Below, piece by piece: positions 12,206 to 24,200 of a stretch of 64,000 nt of DNA. The position numbers were made by a program, and so were the translations under genes. The DNA comes from Aralia elata. Lineage: Eukaryota; Streptophyta; Magnoliopsida; Apiales; Araliaceae. The notes beneath the pieces are model-generated. The model did no database searches. It was not told the origin of the DNA and saw nothing but the letters and a program-made list of their open reading frames with translations. The DNA is taken from contig CM068382.1 in NCBI GenBank assembly GCA_034770075.1, positions 84,226,643 to 84,290,642 of the forward strand, given 5' to 3'. Within the stretch, counting starts at the first letter, position 1. Each line of letters begins with the position of its first letter.

Positions 12206-15200
12206 ATGGATTCGATTATCGAGTCTGGCTGGAGGGTATTATATATCTATCCATCTGTTTTTACTTTTTGATAATTGCTTTTTTTGCTGGAAGATGATAC
12301 TTTCTGCCCAGATTTGATATAGTCGGCTTCGTTCCCTTATATACATTCAGGCATTGCTAGTTTTGGATCTATTGAGATTTTATATTTATATGTATATAGC
12401 AATTGTAATGTGCATTCATCAAAGTTGAAAAGAAAAAGATATATAGATTCTAAGTTGTGACATTGTTTTGACATGATTTATGTAATTAATTTTGTTTTCC
12501 TTTTGGTTTGGCTCTGAATACTGGAGTGTTTTCAAGTTTTTTTTTTTGTTTTGTTTTTGTTTTTGTTTTTGTTTTTGTTGTTGTTGTTTTTGTTGTTAAA
12601 CTACTGTGCTCAAATTTATTATCTTCCTAGTGCTTTCTGATTTTATAACCCTTTTGTACATATAAAAATGTTTTGCATAACTGTACACCAGGATCATCAG
12701 AATATAAGCAGCTTTAGGCTTATGATTACAATTTTGGGGTGAATATTTTGGTAGGTCTATACTTCTATTCAGAAAAACTAATGCATTGTGTATAACATGG
12801 TCTTGATGTTTATTTGTTGACATGTCTTAACTACCAAGCGTATTACTTACCCCTTAAAAGTTGATATAAGGTGTGGTGAAATGAGAGAAATCCAAATTAG
12901 ATGATAATCAAGTGAAAATGTCATTTGTTTGTAAGATCATGATTCAAGTGTTCACCATGAACAAAGTATAAGTAAGATCCCTTTTGTTGGAAGGGCCAAG
13001 TATATGTTGTCTTTTTGGAATTGATATGCTTAGGGAATAAGACATACAAGTTGCCTATTCATGTTGGATTTACATTTTAATTAATATGTAGAATATTGTA
13101 TGTAAAATTCTAAAGTTGCGTTTTTTTACATTGCATAGAAAGGGGATTTTTTTTTCTTTTTCTAATTTAGTGTACACATTCTTTGTTGTTTGGAATTGGG
13201 TTGATTAAGTGCTGACATACTTGATATTTCTACTAGCTGACTCACCAACTATTGATGTTCTTTCATCAGATTGATTTTGTTTTTCTTCTTTGTGATGCAG
13301 TACCTGATCACTCACTTCAGTGACTTTCAGCTGGCATGTCTTGGAAGTTTCATCCTTCATGAAAGTGTCTTTTTCTTGTCTGGACTTCCTTTCATCTACT
13401 TTGAAAGGGCAGGATGGCTTGGCAAGTACAAGATTCAGGTTCCACTCTTGTTGACTTGTTTACTGTAATCAAATCCAATTGATTGTTGTACTATCCTGGT
13501 TACAAATTGAATATTGTATAGTAGTTTTCACTGTTCTGGTATGACCAAACTTGTTTCTTTGTGAGAGTTAGGCAAATATGCTTTTACATATCAAATACAC
13601 AGTGTCAATAGATGTTGCACAAATATAGTTTCTTAGTGTACACATGTCAAGGATGACTTTTTATATTTGCTATTGGCTATTATGAACATTGTATTCATAT
13701 TCTTGCAAGGAAAATCAGAATTATGACCTAAGTGTTCTGAGTGTTTTGATGAAAATCCTCTTTCCAACTTCTATGCCTTAATTTATAGCCTTCTCAGATA
13801 TAGATTGAGGGTAAGAAGGGAAAGGTAAAGTTTACAAATTTTTTTGGGCCCCCAAGTAATCATTAAGGTTTGATTCAATAGAATATTCTGCAGGCGCAAG
13901 TTTTGGCGATTTTAAATCAATTGGTCAAATCATTTTTTATCTAATTATTTTTATTTTATATCTGGACTTCTGCTGCTAACTAGTCTTTGCCAAGAACCAA
14001 AAAAATTCCTGGCTCATTCTTTGCATTGGTAAGAAAATTGGGTGTGACATAACTACAGTTCAAGATTATGGTATAAGCTGCTCCGGAATCAACCAAAAGG
14101 TCTTTGCCCAATGGTTACCCTCATCCCTTTTGCACCGCGAGGGTGGGGTTTCAAACCTTGGCAGTGGCAAATGTTGGGTGTGTGTCTGTTTAAATAATGT
14201 CATAAACTAGCACAAAAAAAAGAAGAAGCTGCTTCCGAATTGGTGCTACTTCCATAGAAGATCATAATAAAGAATAGATTTGTAGATGGAGATTTTCTTC
14301 TACTGTTTATGTGATAGTTAGAAACCTATAGCATGTTGCTTTCTATGTGGTGTAAATGCTTTTGCTTGGCTCTGTTCTGCTGTTACCTAGTTGCTGGTAT
14401 AAGACTATAAGGGCGGTTCTTATAGCACCGTTAGGCAGGTTATTTAGGAGTACTCTATTGCCTATTTTAATTTTTGATGGGTACAACGGGCACACACCTC
14501 TTAGTTGGTTGAAATGTTGGTTTTTGAATGGTGTTAAATTCTAAACATCTTTGGATTGATGCAAGCATGGTTTTTAAACCCGGACCGGACCGCCGGTTGA
14601 ACCGGAAAAAATCGGAACCGGTCTACACTCCGGTCCGGTTTGAACCATTTAACCAATTCAGACCAAAACCCGTCCAAACCCGGCGAACCGGTGGTTCAAC
14701 CGCTTGACCCAGTGAACCGGTAACTGGTTCACCGGTTTGCCCGGTTCCTTACTTAAAGATAAAAAAAAAATTAGGCCTTTAGGGCTTCTCGTTTTGCGCC
14801 GCTCTCATCCCACTGCTATCTGATCTCAACCTCTCATCGCCATCATCTCACCAGAACCAGCAACAACAGTAGCAGAATCAACCGCAACCCTCATCCAAGG
14901 ATGATTCTCAAGGGTCAGAACAATAGATTTAGACGAAATTATTCAAACATCTTGAAAGAAAGTAGCACTTTGGTGGAACTGGGTTTTTTTGGGTACTTGG
15001 TTTATGTATTTGGAGAATTGCAATTGAGAAGACGGTTATAGCAGCTCCGAGAATTGAATAGGCACGTTGGAGGGGCTTCTTCCATGGTCACTGGTGGAGG
15101 GACAGTGGACTGCATTTGATCGTCCGTTTGATTCTGAGTTAGAGGTGGGGATTGTAATTGTGAGTTTTGAGGGGCTCCATGGAGAGAGATTGAAGAAGAC

Positions 15201-18200
15201 AAGGAGATTGTGGCTGCATGTAAATCTACTAAAGTAGATTCGTTTAATTTGGCCAACTATTTTGCAAAGGGACTGTAGCTATTTGGCTAGGATTAATAGG
15301 CTTGATGTGTTTTCCTATTTTCCTAGAGATTGGGAATTGGGATTACTTTACTATTAGTATTATATTATACTTTTATTTTGTCTTAAATGTTAATGTGTTA
15401 TTATTATCTGCTGGATCCATGCCTAAAAGATTTGGGCCTTAATTATTATCATATATTATTAATTATTATTATATAATATATAATAATAATTAATATATTT
15501 AATTATTTATTATATATTAATGACGTCACTGGGTCAATAACGGTCCGACCACTGGTTGAACCAGTGACCCATCCACCCAGTACCTTTTCCGGTTCGATGA
15601 CCGGTCCGGGTTTGAAAACCATGGATGCAAGGATTTAGCTTGATATGTTTTTTGAAATAGAAATATGGGCGAGTACTACACGAGCTCGTAAGTCAAGTAC
15701 GGAATGGGTGGCACAACTCCTATTACTACTATTGGTTTCTGCCCCAGCGAGATCAACAACTTCAAGACATCCTAGCCCTCGAGGAGTCAGACAGAAAGAG
15801 AGTCTGATAGACTCCACGACACGTTTGCGTGAGGTGGTCGTCGCCCGGATCGTTTCTAACAAATTGATAGGATGGATAGCTTGCAACACCTTAACCCCTC
15901 GCCTATATGTAGACGGTAATCTTGATACAATTGCTTGCCAATGAAATTTGCGTAGGATGGACACCAACGACACTTCGACCCCTCGCTTATATTGAAGCGG
16001 TAATCTTGGTACAATCGACGATTGATGCGATAGAAGATGCCACACACAACTATGAATGGTTGTATGATAAGTCAATTATGAATCTCTCAAGAAAACTAAG
16101 GAATACTTAGGAATTCTTCAAAGAACCACAAGTAGAGAAACAAACTCACAATATTGATAATGCTGAAAATTGGTTCCTTAAACCATTACATCATGAAGCC
16201 TATTTATACTAAGCTTGAGAACAATCTAGAATCAAACAAACCCTAAAAAACACCATTACATAAAACAAGGAACCTTGTTTTGGGAAAGGAAACAATTGGT
16301 GGAAAACACCATTACTTAAAACATGGAACCTTGTTTTAGGGAAGGAAACAATTGGTGGAAAACACCATTACTTAAAACATGGAACCTTGTTTTAGGGAAG
16401 GAAACAATTGGTGGAAAACACCATTACTTAAAACATGGAACCCTGTTTTGGGGGAAGGAATCCCGCAATCCAAGCGTCTTTGGAACCATTCCAAGCATCA
16501 TTGAGTTGAAATCAATCCATTCACTAACGATCGTTCGTTGATTCCTCGATACTTGAGTCGAATGAATGGCATAAAATTCTGACCCCCTCATGCTCGTGTC
16601 AGAGTCCTTCCTGTACGAGTAGTGAAGAACTATAGAGAACTTACAACTACACATAATAGAAAGCTGATGGTGTCAAAGCTTGGGTAGAAGTTGTTTGATG
16701 TAGTCTGGAGGGAAGTATGGATTCAAGATGTTTGCAGTCTAGAAGTAAGTATGGATCAAGATGTTTGGTGTTATCTTATATGAAAGTAAAAATAGTTAAA
16801 GTATTTGTGTGAGTGATATTGATAGGACTGGTGATCTAAATACTTGCATTAAGTCGGTCCAATGTCCAAAAGACATAAAGTGTTAATATCGACCAAAGTC
16901 AGTGAAGAATAAAAGTATTAATCATAGAAATGAAAGAAGCATTCTTAGGTCTTGACTTTGATATCTTATGATGTTAATTAAGTAGCTGCCTAAGTTCTGA
17001 TGTGGGACACTGATCTTCCTGATGATGTTATTCGCATGGATAAAGTGTAACAAATAATGGACTGTATATCCATCCATTCACGATTTCCAAATCATCCTGT
17101 ACCTCATACGTGACCAAGTTAGCATGTTGAGATGAATCCTAAAAGCCAAGTATGAAGTGTATAAGAATGAGGAGGGTTGTAAAGATGGTCAGAGAAAGTT
17201 TCAATGAAGATTTTGAAGATCTAAATCCTGAGAGGACTCTGCTGTCATTTAAAGTTGGTGTGGATGGAGATGTAATTTTGACTCTAATTACTCTAGTTAT
17301 GATTTTATCATCTTGTAGGAATTCAATTATGTAATATTAAAGGTAAATCTAAGTATATTTTCCTTTCTTACTTAATTAAATAGAAGCCAACACTTTCAGA
17401 TAATAGTTTCTTATACAAACCGGTGATTACAAGAAGTAAAAGCTGGTGGATTTTTCTAGTATAAAGTTTCTGGCTCTAGTTTCTTTTTTTTTCTTTTTTG
17501 GTGCCTTACTGCACTGCAGGCGGACGCGCAGTGGCGTTCGTGGTGGTGCTTCAGGACTCCAATGTATTGTAGGCGGGTCCTTTCCCTCCCTTGATGGGGA
17601 AGGGCCTTTTTTCTTTTATTGGTTGGTATCTGCCTCTAGTTCAAGTTTACTCCAATTACCGAAGCATGATGCAGTCCATTAAATGTTCTAGATAACAAAA
17701 CCTCCTAGTCCAAAAATTATGTTGGGATTTCAACTTCATGATATAGTTGCATGCTTGGATCCTGCATCGTTGAGTTCCACTATATTAAATTCTTTATCTA
17801 ACTTAGAATTTTAATTTAGCATGTTACGTGGAGGTTCTATATATATCTTCCACTAAGAAGCTAATTTTTTTTTTAAAATCTTAACTTGTAATTATCCTTG
17901 TCATGCGTTATAGTCGTGATGTATGGGTCTGGTTTTGTTGAAAGATGGGTTATTTGGCTTTTGTGTATGTAAACCACATTTTGCAAGTTTTTGTGGTAAA
18001 CCAACAAGTTTTCAACTTGCGACTAGAAGTTTTACTTCGCTTAAGAAGCATCGGCCTGGATATTTCATGAAGAATTCATGTACAGCAAAAACATGAAAAG
18101 CAAAACAATTCGGTTCACTTTATTGAATACTTGGCAACTGATAGTTTTTAACATATCATAGGAGTTAATTATTCCCTTGAGCTAATAGGTTTCTTTCTGA

Positions 18201-21200
18201 TACGTCAACATATCTTAGTGCTGACATTAAGAAATTTGATAGACATACTGATAGTACATCCTTCAATCTATGTAACATGTTTGGCCTCGTCTTGCTTAAT
18301 ATTTTTAATTTTTATTAATAGTTATATTTTCTGGTTAATGCAGAAGAAAGTTAACACCGCTGAAGCTCAGGAGAAATGTATTACTCGCCTAGTGCTGTAT
18401 CATTTATGTGTCAACCTACCAGTTATGATTTTCTCATATCCTGTCTTTAGATTCATGGGCATGCGAAGTAGTCTCCCACTGCCGTCCTGGTATTTTCAGG
18501 TTCTTTAGATACTAAAGCTGTATTTTCGAATCATATATTATATGCAATTTTCTCATTCCTTCCAGATAAATATAATTATCAACACCAAACAATTGTAGAA
18601 TCTTTAACTGTTAATGCTACTTTATTTTTCGTAATGTTTCTGAATCTCATTTTGCAGGAAAGTAATTTCAACTCAGATATTATTTTACTTCATCATAGAG
18701 GATTTTGTATTCTATTGGGGACACAGGATTTTGCATACAAAATTTTTGTACAAGCACGTTCACAGTGTCCATCATGAGTAAGTGAAAAGACAAATTCATT
18801 TTAATGTGAATGCTTTCAGTGTGTTTGTTAACGTGTCTTTTGATATTCAGGTATGCGACACCCTTTGGACTCACTTCTGAATACGCTCACCCTGCTGAAA
18901 TACTGTTTCTTGGATTTGCTACAATTGTTGGTCCTGCCATCACTGGGCCCCATCTGATCACGCTGTGGTTGTGGATGGTAGTAAGAGTCCTGGAGACTGT
19001 TGAGGCACATTGTGGTTACCATTTTCCATGGAGCATTTCAAACTTCTTGCCCTTATATGGGGGGTTAGTATAGAAGTTTTCTTTTAGCTCGTTCATAGCT
19101 GCCAGTATTTGATAGTAATACCTTTATTAGCTATTATGCCTGATAGTGCTGTACAAACAATTTTCAGTGCTGATTTCCATGATTATCATCACCGGCTGCT
19201 CTATACCAAGTCTGGAAACTACTCTTCAACTTTCGTTTACATGGACTGGTAAGGGTTTATTTTGCATTGGAATAGAAAATAACTTTCTGGTTTGAAACAC
19301 TCTGAATTTAAATGCTGCCCTATAATCTGATCAACTATGTTCAATATTAGTAGAATTGTTACTGAATATTTCTACATCTCTTTTACACTTATTCCAGTGC
19401 TTGCCGTGTAATTTGTTGAAGGTTCTTACCTGCATCAAAATGACAATTTTAACCTAAACTATAAAAACAATGAACATGAAAATTGTATCAGCAAGTTAGT
19501 TTTGAAAATCTGCATTGCCACAACCACTCTGAACTGAGTTTTAGGCATTTGACTAAAATGAGATGTGTTAAGCTTCCAGAGTCAACTCACACTTAGGAGG
19601 GACTAGATAGTGTTCTTAAGAAGTGGTTTATTGCATTAGATCTTTGTTAGCAAGTTTATGCAGATGAACAAACTATTCTACAGCAGGATTGCAATATGCT
19701 AGGGTTTGGTACTTTCATTTGAGATTGTGGGTTTTTGAGGTACAATAATGTAGCATTTCTACAAAGGCATCAGATGGTTTCTGCTTGTAGAGATAGTTGA
19801 AATGTAGTATGAAAGTAGTTGTTCAAAGTTTGTGGCTTAGGGATGTTGATTGAAACAGATAAGTAGGTTACGACAACCTATCTAGGCTGCTTACCCTTTG
19901 TCGGTTGGATTTAAATTGCTATACTGGAATTTTACTTGGATACTGTCAAATTTCAATGTAATTTGGGTGCTGCTGTTTTGTAGTCTTCAATTATTATTTT
20001 ACTGTTGTGTCTTTAAGTAAAGGTTTCTTCATCTTTTTAAGTATAAAATTTACACTTTAATTGGGTTGGTAGCACACTTTACCCTACCTTTATATGGAAT
20101 AGGCGTTGGTTGACATTAGAAAATAGAGGACAAAACAAATTGAATTAAAATAAGGTTTTAGATCTCCACTCTATAGAAGTTGGCCGATAAAGATAACAGA
20201 AACTCGCCACCAGTGGAACCACAACCCAAAGGATAAGAGTTGAACACCAGAAGAACTCCTTAAAAGCCAAATGCCAAGTGATAATTTCATTCAGTAAATA
20301 ATCTCTGCCTTTCAAAAATTGAAATAGACCATAAATAGTTTGGCTAGGAACATCCCTCGAGCCATAGAAAACTTTCATGGTTCGACTACTAGATTCGGTT
20401 GTTAAAAGGATTTATAAAAGTTGAGAGACATTGAGGTGCAGTGTCGTAAAGTTGAAATAGTAAAATTTAAGTTGTAAAAAGCAAAAAAACTTGAAAGGTT
20501 TAAAATTTATTTAAACCTTTTAAGTTTAGTCTTATTATTTTAGGGGCGTTATGGACGTGCTACGACTTTGTAAGATTCCTTGGATGCCCTCCCATACATC
20601 TCCTTTTCTCAGTGTAACGGCAATTCCTCATACACTCTACCTGGACTCCGAAGTCTTATAATTTCTTTGTACTTTCTTTGCCTACACACAATTGTCATCC
20701 AACTCCCCATTAGTCTCATAATGTCCAGATTAGAAGCGAATGAGTTAAAAAACTTTCCTGAACTCGAAGGATTTCTAGAATGGTTTCATCCATTGTCATG
20801 GTGGAAACAGATTTTCCATAAAGCCATCTAAAAATACACATGGAAAAATTTGGATGTCTATGACATGTTTCTTTTGAAAACACATGACCCAGACTCGACG
20901 GGAGCCCCTAACCCTGCTCTTCATGCAAAACTCCACTCAGGTAACCAAGTAGACATTGTGTCAAAATTCTACATTCGGTGGGACACTTCCTCTGAAGTCC
21001 GAGAGCCTATTGTCAAAAGGTTCAGAAAATTGTAGAAAAAACATGCAGAAAGCTATGGAGTTGTTCTACGTGAGATATGACCCCTAGGGAATAAGGCAAC
21101 TTGGGATGATCTTCCAAGAGATTGTGAGGACCAAGCCATTGTAGATAGTTTAACTTGGATTTTGAAAAATAATCCAAAAACCTACTGGATTCCCATAGTC

Positions 21201-24200
21201 TTTTAGAACATGGACATTCCCCTAATCAGTTGGATTAAAGTTATTCGAACTCAATTTTCCAAGACTCCCAAGATCCATGGGATTATGGTTCACCCCTAGA
21301 TTTTTCTCGAACAGAAATCTCTGAGGGCCTCACAAAAGATCTATGTTCCTACTGTGATGACCCGATATGCACATGCCAACCATGTGACATGAGCTAGAAG
21401 GACAATGTGACTATATCAACCTTAACACTGACTAAAGGAGCATCGGATTTCAAACACTCTTCCAGATGTGGGTTTACTACTTTATTTAGAGTAGATCATG
21501 TATGTATTTGTCTTGTTGTAATAATTCTATAGTGGGTATGTTTAGCATAAGATACGTTCTTTTATAAAGAATGGGATCTCCTTTCTAAAAACTATGTAGT
21601 GCGTGCATTGGATGCTTTCTTTTTAGAATAGAAAGGAATCCAATTATTAAAGGTGTAAAATGCGTGTAATTTGTAGGGTTTCCACTCTCCATCACTATAT
21701 AAGGAGAGCTTTGTTTCAATTTAGGGGCGATCTAGCCGATGAATAAAATTTCGGTGTGTTTCTTTACACCATTGCTCACTAATTTTCCTCTCAAGTTTTC
21801 TAAATGAGTATAGTGTATATTCAACACAAACATTTATAGCATTGCTAAAAGGAAGTGTGCTATGTAGTTTCTTCTAGTAAGAGGATCTTCTACATCAGAA
21901 ATTCAGATTAATGATCCGAAATGTCGATAGTCTGGTTTGTTACTGTTGCATGTGGTCGGCATAGTTGCCCTGATCTTGCTCTTTTGAGTTGTGAGACTAA
22001 CTTGAGCTTGATTGCTAGTATATTGCCAGTATACAAACCAATTTATTAGGCTTTTTTTTCTTTTTTATTTTATTTTATTTTAAATGTTTATGTTTAGGAT
22101 ATATACAATACTTTGGAAGAAAGCTACTGTTAAACTATGAGTACTCCAAGAATCTCAACCTCATCTTCCTCTCTTCAAATTCCTACTTTATCTAACTCTT
22201 CCTCTTATAGAAAATCTAATGCCCATAAATTGGGTTATTTGTATGATATTCACCACGTCTTTGATGAAGATAATATCCCACTCACAGAGATACCTATCAT
22301 AAACCTATACACTGCATTTCATAAACCATCTTCATCCCCGTACAATTCTCTTCGTTCATTACTTAGTTCATCCCGTAAAAATGTAAAAGAATATATACGA
22401 GCATCCAGATTTGATCAATGCAATCTGCCCACTACTTCTGAGGAACAATATGTTACCTTAGAAATTCCATCACATTTTCCTACTTAGTGGCTTCGAGAAG
22501 GTTACACCCATTTGCATTTTGGAGTAGTCTGACTTGCTCTAACTTTTATGGTTGTAAAGGTTTACCTGTTACTTCTAGAATTGCTCTTCTGAATACAAGA
22601 TTTATTGAATACCAACATGCTTGTATTGTCACCATCCAGACAACTTTCAATGCTGGAACAGTGTTTATAACACTGTACCCGAATTTTTGTATGCCACTTC
22701 AGGATCCCCACTTGTTAACAACCTTAAAGGTCCAGATCCAAACTGTTGGAGATCCCCACTTGTTAACAACCTTAAAGGTCCAGATCCAAACTGTTGGAGT
22801 GCCCCAAGTTGGGACTACATTTGGAAACACATTGCATCATCGTGTTCAGAATCATGCGATTGACCTTACAGTCCCGAATGAAACAGATGAGGCTTTGTTG
22901 ATCAACATTGATCTTACTCAAGTGCCATCTTGTGTCCATATCCCCCGACAAATCTCCCTCTAGGAGTTGCTGAAATTGTTGCCTGAAACATGGGTAACAA
23001 ATTATGAAGAAAGACACCAGCAAAACCAACAACCTGTTATTGGTGAAGCTTGATCCGAATTTTAATTAAGAGGTGATTGTAAAGTTATCCAAAAGGTAAT
23101 TGGGTCCGTTCCTAGAGCGGAGGGCCAATAGGTCTGGACGAGTAGTTTTCTACTTTCGGGTTAATTAGGGTTACTTATATTCGTTTTATAAGGAGGGAAT
23201 CCTACAATTGTATGATGTACGAATTTTCTAAGAGATAGTGGAACTGTTAGCCGCCGACCATAGACTAGCCCAAACGTTTTGGGTGAACCACATAAAACTT
23301 GTGTCTTTTGTGATTGTTTTCTTTCGATTTTTTTCTTGCTATTGTTTTTGCTGTGTTGTTATTCTCTAACACAACCAGCTCCAATTCAAAATACGGACCC
23401 CATCTTCTCTAAGAATTCAAGAGGGCAAACAGTGATTACTTTTAAGAAAGTAATCATCAGGAGCATGTACAACAGATTTTTCCTACTCAATTCGGATATA
23501 GTAATGCTTACATGGCGGATGAGAATCGTACCCACGTGCCAATTCTTTCTTTTGATCGAGAAGGAAAACCAGTCTATATGTTCAAAGATTGGGATGACCA
23601 TTGTTATTTTGACATATTTCACTATACAAAATGTTTTGAAGAAGCTGGATGGATGGAACCTTGGGAAGAAGAGATTAAGAAGAAAAGAAAACCCAAGAAG
23701 CACAGTGCATCACCATGCAGAAGGCTCCCTAATAGAGATGATCGAAGCTCCCCACCATCTGCTCCTATGCCATCAGCTCCTTTGCAGCCTTGTTATCAGA
23801 AGGCTTCGAAGCACATAAGAAAGGAGTCAATGGTAAAATCAGTCCAAAAGCCAGTAGAAACAATTGTCATGTTCCAGCCCGCACCCAGACTGGATCAAGA
23901 AGATAGTTTCTACCGTTAGGAACTCATTCAGACAAGGCAAACAAGATCACCCACACATGGAGGATCTTAGATCCAGGAATTATTCAACCAGATGGCTCTA
24001 CAAAGTAAGTCTCCCTTGCTGAGGCCGTATTAAACTGGTCTGTATACTGGCAATATACTAGCAGTTAAGCCCAAGTTAGCCTCATAACTCAAAAGGGCAA
24101 GATCAGAGCGACTATGCCGGTCGCATGCAGTAGTAACAAACCAGGCCATCAACACTTCGGATCATTGATATGCATGCTTTGAATTTTTAATGTAGAGGAT

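Noticed and set aside
15645..16110. Several overlapping open frames on both strands
   Set aside because: Protein text is low complexity and matches no family; they lie in an LTR-like remnant within an intron.
16249..16456. Regular repeats considered as a CRISPR array
   Set aside because: Units abut without unique spacers and the genome is a plant's; it is a tandem repeat.
17152..17334. 60-codon open frame in SMO2 intron 2
   Set aside because: No domain, no splice support and flanked by intron sequence on both sides.
22137..23919. A complete functional viral gene set
   Set aside because: All frames carry stops or frame changes, and polymerase and coat regions are absent.
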